Below are positions 22,756 through 30,983 of a stretch of DNA of 64,000 bases, piece by piece (positions within the stretch are counted from its first letter, which is position 1; the number at the start of each line of letters is the position of its first letter). Source of the stretch: Aeromicrobium sp. Sec7.5 (GTDB lineage: Bacteria; Actinomycetota; Actinomycetes; Propionibacteriales; Nocardioidaceae); contig NZ_JBAJIJ010000001.1 of NCBI RefSeq assembly GCF_036867135.1, positions 496,001 through 560,000 on the forward strand. The letters are read 5' to 3'. The notes under the pieces were generated by a model. The model saw only the letters and a program-made list of their open reading frames with translations. It was not told where the DNA came from and did no database searches. Both the position numbers and the translations under genes were made by a program.

Positions 22756-24234
22756 TCACTCGCCCCAGCCGGCGAGCCGGCCGTGGCGTGCGACCTGGCT
22801 GAGACGGCGGTCGACCTGGTCGCGCACCTGGCGTGAGCTGACGATCAGCATCTCGTCGCCGGCCATGATGCGAGTGCTCGTGGTGGGAACGATGGTGCGC
22901 TCCGTGCGGACGATCAGCGAGACCATGGCGCCCGACGGAAGCCGCAGCTCACCGACCTCGATGCCGGACAGCCGTGAGGTCGGGCCCACGCGCACCTGCA
23001 GCAGGTCGGCCGAGACCCGCTCGAGGGGCGCCGACTCGACCTCGAGCTCGCGGACCTCGCCCAGCACGCCGCACCACCGGGCGAGCACCCCCAGCGGTCC
23101 GGCCTGGGCCAGCGTGTAGACGACGACCGCCACGAACACGATGTTGAACAGGTCGCGGGAGCCCGGGACGTCGTTCGCGAGCGGGATCGTGGCCAGGATG
23201 ATCGGCACCGCTCCCCGCAGGCCGGCCCAGCCGATGAACGCCTGCTCCCGCCAGCCGATGCCGAACCACACGGCGCACGAGGCGATCGACAGGGGCCGGG
23301 CCACGAACGTGAGGATCGCGCCGACCGCCAGCCCCATCCAGACGTGCCACCACGAGAACTCGCCGGGGTTCGCCAGCAGCCCGAGCATGACGAACAGGGC
23401 GATCTGGGCGAGCCACCCCACCCCCTCGACGAACGAGCGGGTGGCCGTGCGGTGCGGCAGCTCGGTGTTGCCGAGCACCACGGCGGCGACGTAGATCGCG
23501 GCGAACCCGGACGCGTGGATGCCGGCGGCAGAGGCGTAGGCGAGGATCGCGAACGCCAGCACCACGAGCGGGTAGAGGCCCGAGGCCGGCAGGGCCACGC
23601 GGCGCAGCAGCCATCCCCCGAGCGCGCCGATCCCGACGCCGATCCCGACGCCCACCACGACCTCGTACACGATGAGTGCCGCGAAGGCCGCGATCCCGCC
23701 CTCGGCCAGCTCGCCGGTGCTGATCGCGACGACGAGCACCACGATGGGCGCGTCGTTGAGCCCGGACTCGGCCTCCAGCGTGCCGCTGACACGGTGCTTG
23801 AGCGGGACGGTGCGCAGGACGGAGAAGACCGCGGCGGCGTCCGTGGGGGTGAGCACCGCCGCGAGCAGGACGGCCAAGGTCCAGTCCAGACCGAGGAACG
23901 TGTGGACGCTGACCGCCACCACGGTCACGCTGACCACGGAGCCCAGCGTCGCGAGCAGCAGCCCGAAACCGATCGACGGGCGCACGTGCGCCCAGTTCGT
24001 GGTGATGCCGCCCTCGGCGAGGATGAGCATCAGCGCCGCGAACCCGAGTGACAGTGCGAGGTCGGCGTCGTCGAACTCGATGCCGAGCCCGCTGGTGCCG
24101 AGCAGGAGTCCGAGCCCGAGGTACATCAGCAGCGATGGCAGCCCGGCGCTGACCGACAGGCGCACGGCGAGCACGGCGACGATCAGGACGCCGGATCCGA
24201 CGAGGAGGAAGCGGTCGAGGTCGTGGATGTCCAC
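22756..24234 (-). CDS. Potassium/proton antiporter (CPA1, CvrA/NhaP2-like)
   Basis: The 492-residue protein has about 12 membrane helices with the CPA motifs LTPTDAAAVFSVLR and ESGLNDAPIVVLV (the Asp pair central to cation/proton exchange) and LRGAVPIILATIPLA. It is followed by a C-terminal TrkA_C/RCK_C domain (SGIEVGELRLPSGAMVSLIVR, AGDEMLIV) that gates transport. The GTG at 24234 begins directly before the first helix; the open frame upstream of it is an antisense shadow of the fucose synthase gene. It exports K+ in exchange for protons, aiding pH and osmotic balance. Confidence 0.9.
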   Translation of the reverse strand: MDIHDLDRFLLVGSGVLIVAVLAVRLSVSAGLPSLLMYLGLGLLLGTSGLGIEFDDADLALSLGFAALMLILAEGGITTNWAHVRPSIGFGLLLATLGSVVSVTVVAVSVHTFLGLDWTLAVLLAAVLTPTDAAAVFSVLRTVPLKHRVSGTLEAESGLNDAPIVVLVVAISTGELAEGGIAAFAALIVYEVVVGVGIGVGIGALGGWLLRRVALPASGLYPLVVLAFAILAYASAAGIHASGFAAIYVAAVVLGNTELPHRTATRSFVEGVGWLAQIALFVMLGLLANPGEFSWWHVWMGLAVGAILTFVARPLSIASCAVWFGIGWREQAFIGWAGLRGAVPIILATIPLANDVPGSRDLFNIVFVAVVVYTLAQAGPLGVLARWCGVLGEVRELEVESAPLERVSADLLQVRVGPTSRLSGIEVGELRLPSGAMVSLIVRTERTIVPTTSTRIMAGDEMLIVSSRQVRDQVDRRLSQVARHGRLAGWGE

Positions 24235-24378
24235 CCGCGGCCTCCCCGGTTCGGTGCTGTGAGGTCGGAGTCTATCGGTCCGCTGAGTCGCGACGGCCCG
24301 GTCCGGGTTCCAAGCGGATGCCCACCCCGAGCCGTCTAGACTCGGCTCCGGTCGTGGCGGCCACGGAGGCGAGGTGCG

Positions 24379-25365
24379 ATGAACCAGGCAGCGTCCGACG
24401 GCGTGGCGTTCACGCCGGGCCCCCTGGACCGCGGGGCGCGGTTCTACGTCGCCGGGCACCGAGGCATGGTCGGGTCGGCGCTCGTCCGCAAGCTCGCCGC
24501 CGAGGGCTTCACCGACGTCGTCGGGCAGACCTCGGCCGAGCTCGACCTCACGGACCGCGACGCGGTCTTCGCCTACTTCGCCGAGACCACGCCGACGTAC
24601 GTGGCACTCGCGGCGGCGAAGGTCGGCGGGATCCTGGCCAACAGCACGTTCCCGGTGGACTTCCTGTCGGAGAACATGCAGATCCAGGTCAACGTGCTGG
24701 ACGCCGCCCTCGAGCACCGTGTCGAACGGCTGATCTTCCTGGGCTCGTCGTGCATCTACCCCAAGCTCGCTGCGCAGCCGATCACCGAGGACTCCTTGCT
24801 CACGGGTGACCTGGAGCCCACGAACGACGCGTACGCGATCGCCAAGATCGCCGGGATCCTCCACGTCCAGGCCGTCCGCCGTCAGTACGGACTGCCCTGG
24901 ATCAGTGCGATGCCGACGAACCTCTACGGCCCGCACGACAACTTCAGTCCGCAGGGCTCCCACGTCCTGCCCGCGCTGCTGCGCCGGTACCACGAGGCGG
25001 CCGCGTCGGGGGCGGACAGCGTGACCAACTGGGGCACCGGCACGCCCCGCCGCGAGTTCCTCCACGTCGACGACCTCGCCGCAGCCGTGCTGCACCTGCT
25101 GGAGCACTATGACGGGCCCCAGCAGCTCAACGTCGGCACCGGCCGTGACCTGACGATCGCCGAGATCGCTGCGGCCATCGCCACCGTCACCGGCTTCGAG
25201 GGCACCACCGAGTGGGACACCGACAAGCCGGACGGCACCCCGCAGAAGCGTCTCGACGTGTCCCGACTCGCCGAGGCGGGCTGGACCGCCCAGATCGATC
25301 TGCACGACGGGATGCGCTCGACCTACGCGTGGTTCCTGGAGAACGTCGACCGGCTCCGGGACTGA
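24379..25365 (+). CDS. fcl: GDP-L-fucose synthase
   Basis: The 328-residue extended short-chain dehydrogenase has the NADP site VAGHRGMVGSALVRKL, LGSSCIYPK with the catalytic Ser/Cys, and the Tyr-x3-Lys pair in DAYAIAKIAG, with PTNLYGPHDNF and the RREFLHVDDLA segment conserved in GDP-fucose synthases. It converts GDP-4-keto-6-deoxymannose to GDP-L-fucose. No GDP-mannose dehydratase is adjacent, so its partner lies outside the window. Confidence 0.88.
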   Translation: MNQAASDGVAFTPGPLDRGARFYVAGHRGMVGSALVRKLAAEGFTDVVGQTSAELDLTDRDAVFAYFAETTPTYVALAAAKVGGILANSTFPVDFLSENMQIQVNVLDAALEHRVERLIFLGSSCIYPKLAAQPITEDSLLTGDLEPTNDAYAIAKIAGILHVQAVRRQYGLPWISAMPTNLYGPHDNFSPQGSHVLPALLRRYHEAAASGADSVTNWGTGTPRREFLHVDDLAAAVLHLLEHYDGPQQLNVGTGRDLTIAEIAAAIATVTGFEGTTEWDTDKPDGTPQKRLDVSRLAEAGWTAQIDLHDGMRSTYAWFLENVDRLRD

Positions 25366-25380
25366 CCCAGCCACACGACA

Positions 25381-25413
25381 CAAGGGCCCCCCGACTTCGT
25401 CGGTGAGCCCTTG
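25381..25413 (+). terminator. Two-tier hairpin terminator after the fucose synthase gene
   Basis: CAAGGGC and GCCCTTG enclose a second stem CCGAC-TTC-GTCGG. It lies 15 bp after the stop at 25365 and immediately before the IS481 target site. Good candidate intrinsic terminator. Confidence 0.65.
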
Positions 25414-25417
25414 CTGT

Positions 25418-25432
25418 GTGTCGGGGTGACAG
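25418..25432. repeat. IS481 target-site duplication, left copy (15 bp)
   Basis: GTGTCGGGGTGACAG abuts the left end of the IS element. The identical 15 bp abuts the right end at 26785-26799, where it forms the 3' end of tRNA-Pro plus flank. Confidence 0.85.
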
Positions 25433-25930
25433 TGTGCTGGTTCAGGACATCGGCAAGGCATGTCTCAAGACATAGGCAACACTCCCGGCCACGCTGCTGG
25501 GGGTGTCGAAAGCCAAGCTCGTCATCACCGCGATCACCGTCCAGGGACTGACTCAGGCCGAGGCCGCCCGCACCTACGGACTGTCGCAGGCCTGGGTCTC
25601 GCGCCTGATGGCCCGCTACCGCGACGAGGGTGAGGCCGCGTTCGAACCACGCTCCCGACGGCCCAAGACGTCCCCGAACGCGACCCCGGCCGCGACGGTC
25701 GCATTGGTGCTCCAGCTCCGCCGCGAGTTGACGACGGCCGGCCTGGACGCCGGCGCCGACACCATCGGCTGGCACCTGGAACACCATCACCAGACCCCGC
25801 TGCCCCGCGCGACGATCCACCGACTCCTGGCCCGACACGGCTTGGTCACACCCGAACCGAAGAAGAAGCCGAAAACGGCGCTGCACCGTTTCGAAGCATC
25901 CATGCCGAACGAGACCTGGCAGTCCGACTT

Positions 25931-25962
25931 TCCCCCAAGCACTTCGTGCAGGGAGGTGCCCC
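25931..25962 (+). repeat. 32-nt hairpin insertion, copy 1, after the first catalytic Asp codon region
   Basis: The insert interrupts CTTCACC between CTT and CACC. It contains CCCCCAAGCAC-TTC-GTGCAGGGAGG, a hairpin with a GCAC/GTGC stem and an outer CCC/GGG stem, then TGCCCC. It is identical to the copy at 26152, including seven flanking bases. Boundaries may shift by a base or two. Confidence 0.8.
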
Positions 25963-26151
25963 CACCCACTACCGCCTCAGGACGGGCGTCGACGTCGAAA
26001 TCCTGACCTGGCTCGACGACTGCACCCGTTACGCCATCCGTGTCACCGCCCACCGAGCCGTCACCGCGATCATCGTCCGAGACTCTTTTCGTGAGGCCGT
26101 CAGAACCGCTGGAATCCCGGCCTCGACGCTCACTGACAACGGCATGGTCTT

Positions 26152-26183
26152 TCCCCCAAGCACTTCGTGCAGGGAGGTGCCCC
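26152..26183 (+). repeat. 32-nt hairpin insertion, copy 2, after the second catalytic Asp codon region
   Basis: Identical in sequence and orientation to the copy at 25931, and again lodged within a CTTCACC target, here between GTCTT and CACCACC. Thus both copies sit 3' of a Phe-Thr codon pair following a catalytic Asp. Confidence 0.8.
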
Positions 26184-26784
26184 CACCACCCGCTTCGCGA
26201 GTCGTCCCGGTCGCAACGCCCTCGAGAACGACCTCCGCCGCTTCCACGTCATCCAGAAGAACGGCCGTCCGGACCACCCGACCACCCAGGGCAAGGTCGA
26301 ACGGTTCCAGCAGGCGATGAAGAAGTGGCTCCAAGCCCAGCCGGCTCAGCCGGGCACCTTGGCGGAGCTGCAAACGCTGCTGGACGAGTTCGCTGAGCAC
26401 TACAACCACCAGCGGCCGCACCGCTCGCTGCCGCACCAAGCCACCCCCGCCAGCCGCTATGACGCGCTGCCCAAGGCCCTGCCGTCAGGCAGCCGCGACG
26501 ACGAGACCCACGACCGGATCCGACACGACCGCATCGACACCAGCGGCGTCGTCACCCTGCGCATCGCCGGCCGTCTTCACCACATCGGCATCGGCCGAAC
26601 CCACGCCCGAACCCACGTCATCCTGCTCATCCACGACCTCCACGTCCGAGTCGTCGACGCCGCCACCGGCGAACTCCTCCGCGAACTGGAAATCAACACA
26701 GAACGCGACTACCAGCCCCAGAAATGACGACAGCCGAACCCGCCAATGCAGGTCCGGCTGTCTCCGATCTCTTGAGAGATCACA

Positions 26785-26799
26785 GTGTCGGGGTGACAG
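26785..26799. repeat. IS481 target-site duplication, right copy (15 bp)
   Basis: GTGTCGGGGTGACAG follows the right IS end and overlaps the 3' acceptor strand of tRNA-Pro, so the insertion left the tRNA gene intact. Confidence 0.85.
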
Positions 26800-26861
26800 G
26801 ATTTGAACCTGCGGCCTCGTCGTCCCGAACGACGCGCGCTACCAAGCTGCGCCACACCCCG
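26788..26861 (-). tRNA. tRNA-Pro (anticodon CGG)
   Basis: The 74-nt gene reads leftwards from 26861. The acceptor strands are CGGGGTG and CACCCCG, the D arm contains GCGCAGCTTGGTAGCGC, the anticodon stem is CGTCG/CGACG around the loop TTCGGGA, and the T arm contains TTCAAATC. Discriminator A; CCA is not encoded. An IS481 copy sits directly at its 3' end. Confidence 0.95.
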
Positions 26862-26890
26862 GCCGCCGCTCGTGAGCGACCCGGAAGAGT

Positions 26891-27793
26891 CTACCCAGTC
26901 AAGGTGAGCAGTGTCGCCTCGGGTCGGCACGCGAACCGGACCGGCACGGTCCGGTTCGTCCCGAGGCCCGCTGAGACGTGCAGCCACGAGGGCTCGTGAC
27001 CGGTGACGCGGTGGGTGTGCAGGCCCTTGGCCCGCTTGGTGTCGAGATCGCAGTTCGTCGACAGCGCGCCGTAGAACGGGACGCAGAGCTGGCCTCCATG
27101 CGTGTGCCCGGCGAGGATCAGCGGATAGCCGAGGCTGTTCCAGCGGTCGAGCACCCGCAGGTACGGCGCGTGGGCGACCCCGATCGCGAGGTCGCTCGAC
27201 CGGTCGGCCGGCACCTCGTCGAGCTCGTCGTACTCCAGGTGCGGGTCGTCGACGCCGACGAACGACAACCGGCGGCCGTCGATCGTGACCTCGTCGTGAC
27301 GATTCGACAGGTCGACCCAGCCACGGCTCGTGAAGGCCGCCCGCATCTGTTCGAACGGCAGGTCGCGCTCGCGGTTCCAGTCGCCGCCGGCGGCGACCCC
27401 GGACCCCCCGTACAGGTACCGCAGCGGATTCTTCCGGACCGGGGAGAAGTAGTCGTTCGAGCCGAACACGAACACCCCGGGCACGTCGAGCAGGGGCTCG
27501 TACGCGTTCAGCACCGCAGGCAGGGCGTCGGCGTGCGAGAGGTTGTCACCGGTGTTGACGACGAGGTCCGGCTCGAGGGCCGTGAGGCTCCTCAGCCACG
27601 CCTGCTTGCGACCGTGGGACGGCAGCATGTGCGCGTCGGAGAGGTGAAGCACGCGCAGCGGCCGGGATCCCGGCGCGAGCACCGGGACGGTGAACTGGCG
27701 CAGCGCGAAGGCATGGACCTCGACGACGGCGCCCCAGGCGACGGCCCCGAGGCCGAGAGCGGTCGAGGCCAGCAGGGCGTCACGGGCTCGCAT
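26891..27793 (-). CDS. Metallophosphoesterase (Rv3683-like)
   Basis: The 300-residue protein has an N-terminal membrane segment and the calcineurin-like metal motifs LSDAHMLPSH, TGDNLSHAD, GSNDYFS (for GNHD), AHAP and GHTHGGQL. It matches the phosphoesterase next to ponA2 in mycobacteria (Rv3683). The substrate is unknown, possibly a lipid-linked or nucleotide phosphate at the inner membrane face. The ATG at 27793 precedes the hydrophobic segment. Confidence 0.9.
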   Translation of the reverse strand: MRARDALLASTALGLGAVAWGAVVEVHAFALRQFTVPVLAPGSRPLRVLHLSDAHMLPSHGRKQAWLRSLTALEPDLVVNTGDNLSHADALPAVLNAYEPLLDVPGVFVFGSNDYFSPVRKNPLRYLYGGSGVAAGGDWNRERDLPFEQMRAAFTSRGWVDLSNRHDEVTIDGRRLSFVGVDDPHLEYDELDEVPADRSSDLAIGVAHAPYLRVLDRWNSLGYPLILAGHTHGGQLCVPFYGALSTNCDLDTKRAKGLHTHRVTGHEPSWLHVSAGLGTNRTVPVRFACRPEATLLTLTG

Positions 27794-27857
27794 GCCTCCA
27801 GCCTCGCACACGCGGCGCGGACCGACCGGCGTGCCGAGGGTGCGCGACAATGGCGGC

Positions 27858-28319
27858 ATGTCCGCTCTCAAGGAACGTCTGCGTGCCGATCTCACGACCG
27901 CCCTCAAGGCTCGTGAGGCCCTCACCGTCTCGACCATCCGCCTCGCCCTCGGGGCGATCAGCACCGCCGAGGTCGCCGGCACCGAGGCCCGCGAGCTGAG
28001 CGACGAGGAGGTCCTCGAGATCCTCACCAAGGAGGCCAAGAAGCGGCGCGAGTCTGCCGCGGCCTTCGAGGAGGGCGGGCGGCCCGAGATGGCCCAGAAG
28101 GAGCGCGAGGAGGCGGCGATCCTCGCCGTCTACCTGCCGGAGGCGCTGGGCCAGGAGGAGATCACGGCGATCGTCACGGCCGCGATCGAGCAGACCGGAG
28201 CCGCGGGCCAGGGCCTCAAGGCCATGGGCCGGGTCATGGGCTTGGTGCAGCCGCAGGTCAAGGGACGCGCCGACGGAGGCGTCGTCGCCGCCGAGGTCAA
28301 GCGCCAGCTCGGCGCCTGA
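27858..28319 (+). CDS. GatB/YqeY domain protein
   Basis: The 153-residue protein matches stand-alone YqeY: SALKERLRADLTTALKAREA, EVLEILTKEAKKRRESAAAF and the C-terminal MGRVMGLVQPQVKGRADGG helix bundle, the tRNA-interacting tail domain of GatB. Its role is uncertain, probably linked to amidotransferase or tRNA handling. It is divergent from the phosphoesterase. Confidence 0.9.
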   Translation: MSALKERLRADLTTALKAREALTVSTIRLALGAISTAEVAGTEARELSDEEVLEILTKEAKKRRESAAAFEEGGRPEMAQKEREEAAILAVYLPEALGQEEITAIVTAAIEQTGAAGQGLKAMGRVMGLVQPQVKGRADGGVVAAEVKRQLGA

Positions 28320-28334
28320 CCTCGACCAGGTCGG

Positions 28335-30482
28335 TCAGGGAGCCGGCGGCGCGGCGGGGTCCGCGGCAGCCGGTTCGTCAGCGGCGGGCGCTGGGGTCGA
28401 CGACCTCGACGGGCGCGGGGGCGTCGACGGACGCCGCTGCGGCGGCGGGGCGAACTCGACCGGGGTCAGGTAGTCCTGGATGACCTTCATCGCGTCGGCC
28501 CACATCGGGCCCGCCACCGAGCTGCCGGCCGCGTTGCCGCCGCGCAGCGGGATCGGGATGCCGTCGGCGTCGGCGCCGGCGACCATCGCGGCCGTGGCCA
28601 GCTCCGGGGTGTAGCCGACGTACCAGACGGCCTTGGCGTCCTGCGTGGTGCCGGTCTTGGCGGCCGACGGGATCCGGAGGCCGGTGCCCTTGGAGAAGCC
28701 GAACCCACCGGGCTCCTGCAGGCCGCGGGTGATGTCGTTGATCTGCGCCGAGACCTCCTCGGAGAGGATCCGCGTGCACTCGGGCTCGTAGGCCTTGATG
28801 ACCTCGCCGTCCAGACCCACGATCTCCGAGACCGGCTGCGGGGTGCAGTAGAGGCCGCCGGAGGCGGCGGTCGCGTAGGCGGAGGCCATCTGCAGGACGT
28901 TGGTGTCGGTGACGCCGAGCGTGAAGGACGGCACCTCCTGGTTCTCAGGGACCTGGATGCCCATCGACCGGGCCATCGTGACGGTCTCGCAGAGCCCCAC
29001 CTTGGCCTCCAGCTGGGCGAAGTAGGTGTTCACCGAGAGCCGCAGGCCGGTGTACATGTTCATGAAGCCCGAGGAGGTGGAGTTCTTGACCGGGTACGGG
29101 TCGGTGCCACGGCCCTGGCAGTCGAAGTAGGTGCCACGCGGGATCGTGATCTGGGCGGGCGAGTTGAAGCCCGTGCTGACCGGGAGGCCCTCGTTCAGCG
29201 CGGCCGCCACCGTGAAGAACTTGAACGTCGAGCCGCCCTGGAAGCCGTTGGAGTTGCCGTACTCCTTGGGCACCGCGTAGTTGACGTAGGACTGGCCGGC
29301 GGCCTTGTCGCGCCCCATCGGTCGTGACTGCGCGATGCTCCGCACCTTGCCGCTGCCGGGCTCGACCATGGCGAGGGCGCCGATCTCGCTGTCGGTGGGA
29401 TCGATGCGGTTGGCGACCGCCGCGTTGGCCGCGGCCTGCATGTTGAGGTCGATGTTGGACTTGATCGTCAGGCCGCCGCGCTCCAACCGCTCACGGCGCT
29501 CCTCCTCGGTGTCGCCGAGCAACGGCTCGTCGAGGAGGTAGTTCTGGATGTAGGCGCACGAGAACGAGGCCGCCGACGACACGCAGCCGTTGGGGAACTC
29601 GGTGACGTTCAGCCCGAGGTCGGTGGCCTGCAGCTCTTCCGCCTCGCCCGAGGCGAGCTTGCCCTGCTCGCCCATGACGGCCAGCACCGTGTTGCGACGC
29701 TGGAGCGCCTTCTCGGGGTAGATGTTCGGGTCGAAGTCGACCGGGTTCTTGACCAGCCCGGCGAGCATGGAGGCCTGCTGGGCCGTGAGCTGGTCGGGCG
29801 TGACAGAGAAGAAGTGCGTGGAGGCGGCGTAGATGCCGTAGGCGCCGTCGCCGAAGTACGCGATGTTCAGGTACTGCTCGAGGATCTCGTCCTTGGAGTA
29901 CTCCTGCTCCATGTCGACCGCGAGCCGGAGCTCGCGGACCTTGCGGGAGACGGTCTGCTCGGTCGCGGCCTTCTTCTGCTCATCGGTGCGCGCCTGCTGC
30001 AGGAGCGTCATCTTGACGAGCTGCTGGGTGATCGTGGAACCGCCCTGGGTCGTGCCGGTGGCGGAGTTGGTGACGAAGGCGCGGAGCGTGCCCTCGACGT
30101 CGAGGGCGCCGTGCTCGTAGAAGCGCTTGTCCTCGATCGCCAGGATCGCGTCGCGCATGACGGGCGCGATCTGGTCGAGCGGGACGTCCTGGCGGTTCTC
30201 GTCGAAGAAGTACGCGATCAGCTGGCCGTCGGAGGCCAGGAGACGGCTCGTCTGCGGGTTGGTGGACTCCGGCAGCGTGAGCGGCAGGTCCATGATGTCG
30301 TCGGCGGCCCGCGTGAGCGTGTAGGTGCCGAGTGCGGCAGCGGGGGCCACGATGGCGGCCACGAGCAGACCACCGATCGCCGCCAGGCGGAGCACGGCGA
30401 GCACAGCCGCGCGGGGCGAGGGGGGGCGCGGCTCGTCGCGCACGCGGCGGCGCAGACGGGTCGCGGCAGTGCCGAGGTCCAT
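28335..30482 (-). CDS. ponA2: Bifunctional penicillin-binding protein, PonA2-like
   Basis: The 715-residue protein has a short cytoplasmic segment, one membrane helix (about residues 25-52), a GT51 glycosyltransferase domain (AIEDKRFYEHGALD, GGSTITQQLVKMTLL) and a transpeptidase domain with STFK (active Ser), SVN and KTGTT motifs. It ends in a Pro/Ala-rich disordered tail instead of the PASTA domain of mycobacterial PonA2. It builds and cross-links peptidoglycan. The position between the phosphoesterase and whiB4 matches Rv3682. Confidence 0.92.
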   Translation of the reverse strand: MDLGTAATRLRRRVRDEPRPPSPRAAVLAVLRLAAIGGLLVAAIVAPAAALGTYTLTRAADDIMDLPLTLPESTNPQTSRLLASDGQLIAYFFDENRQDVPLDQIAPVMRDAILAIEDKRFYEHGALDVEGTLRAFVTNSATGTTQGGSTITQQLVKMTLLQQARTDEQKKAATEQTVSRKVRELRLAVDMEQEYSKDEILEQYLNIAYFGDGAYGIYAASTHFFSVTPDQLTAQQASMLAGLVKNPVDFDPNIYPEKALQRRNTVLAVMGEQGKLASGEAEELQATDLGLNVTEFPNGCVSSAASFSCAYIQNYLLDEPLLGDTEEERRERLERGGLTIKSNIDLNMQAAANAAVANRIDPTDSEIGALAMVEPGSGKVRSIAQSRPMGRDKAAGQSYVNYAVPKEYGNSNGFQGGSTFKFFTVAAALNEGLPVSTGFNSPAQITIPRGTYFDCQGRGTDPYPVKNSTSSGFMNMYTGLRLSVNTYFAQLEAKVGLCETVTMARSMGIQVPENQEVPSFTLGVTDTNVLQMASAYATAASGGLYCTPQPVSEIVGLDGEVIKAYEPECTRILSEEVSAQINDITRGLQEPGGFGFSKGTGLRIPSAAKTGTTQDAKAVWYVGYTPELATAAMVAGADADGIPIPLRGGNAAGSSVAGPMWADAMKVIQDYLTPVEFAPPPQRRPSTPPRPSRSSTPAPAADEPAAADPAAPPAP

Positions 30483-30670
30483 GTTCCGAGGATACGGGAC
30501 CTCGCCCCACGGAACCGGTCGACCGAGCGGCCGCGGCCGCCTCGGATGACCCTTTCCGGGGCTCGATGTGGGGGTTTTGACCAGATCTGGTTCGAAAGGA
30601 CTACGGGAAACGCCTCATCCGGCCCTGCCGGAGGTCCTCAGGTTTTTCATACGGTCGTCTCAGACACCTT

Positions 30671-30691
30671 GGTCCCGTTCGGGTCGGGACC
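30671..30691 (+). promoter_or_regulatory. 5' leader hairpin of whiB4
   Basis: GGTCCCG and CGGGACC form a perfect 7-bp stem with a 7-nt loop, ending just before the Shine-Dalgarno GGGAGG. The divergent intergenic region also holds the 10-bp palindrome CCAGATCTGG at 30581-30590. Either could regulate whiB4; no evidence beyond sequence. Confidence 0.35.
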
Positions 30692-30708
30692 ATCTCGGGA
30701 GGTTCGAC

Positions 30709-30969
30709 ATGATGTTTGAGAACAGCTGGGCCGGCCAGGCGGCCTGCCGCGGGCGCACGGACGAGCTCTTCGTCAAGGGCGCCGAGCAGAATCGCGCCAA
30801 GACGATGTGCGGCGGATGCCCCGTCACTGCCGAGTGCCTCGCCGAGGCCCTCGACAACCGCATCGAGTGGGGTGTGTGGGGCGGCATGACCGAGCGCGAG
30901 CGTCGGGCACTGCTGCGTCGGCGCCCCAACGTGACGCAGTGGCGTCGCGTGCTCCAGCCCACGGGCTGA
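30709..30969 (+). CDS. whiB4: WhiB4/WblA-type regulator
   Basis: The 86-residue protein has cluster Cys at 13, 34, 37 and 43, GVWGG in EWGVWGGMTERERRALLRRR, and the DELFVKGAEQNRAK segment characteristic of mycobacterial WhiB4 and Streptomyces WblA. These redox-sensitive proteins affect oxidative-stress genes and differentiation. Tandem ATG codons occur at 30709 and 30712; GGGAGG lies upstream. It sits between ponA2 and the ArsA-like genes as in M. tuberculosis (Rv3681c). Confidence 0.9.
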   Translation: MMFENSWAGQAACRGRTDELFVKGAEQNRAKTMCGGCPVTAECLAEALDNRIEWGVWGGMTERERRALLRRRPNVTQWRRVLQPTG

Positions 30970-30983
30970 GCCACGCACACGGG

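Larger units (their letters stand above)
25503..26727 (+). pseudogene. IS481 transposase split into three frames by two 32-nt insertions
   Basis: Part one (25503-25930) holds the N-terminal helix-turn-helix (TQAEAARTYGLSQAWVSRLM) up to WQSDF, containing the first catalytic Asp. Part two (from 25963) resumes with THYRLRTGVDVEILTWLDDC and runs to TLTDNGMVF with the second Asp. Part three (from 26184) resumes TTRFASRPGRNA and holds the catalytic Glu in TQGKVERFQQAMKKWL. Removing both insertions gives one frame of 386 residues, normal for IS481. As written, the insertions shift the frame twice. Each insertion supplies a GTG (25946 and 26167) in frame with the following part, so separate fragments could in principle be translated. 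Confidence 0.8.
25433..26784 (+). mobile_element. IS481-family insertion sequence, 1352 bp
   Basis: The element starts TGTGCTGGTTCAGGACATCGG and its right end, read inwards, starts TGTGATCTCTCAAGAGATCGG; I count about 17 identical positions in the first 24, an imperfect terminal inverted repeat with the TGT ends of IS481. A perfect 15-bp direct repeat flanks both ends, consistent with the 4-15 bp duplications of this family and with recent insertion. The single transposase gene inside is interrupted, so the copy is probably non-autonomous unless the interruptions are bypassed. Confidence 0.85.

Noticed and set aside
25418..25432. Second tRNA-Pro remnant
   Set aside because: The 15 bp are fully explained as the left target-site duplication of the IS481 copy.
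24235..25461. N-terminal extension of the antiporter to about 900 residues
   Set aside because: This part is antisense to the GDP-fucose synthase gene; the antiporter family starts at the GTG at 24234.
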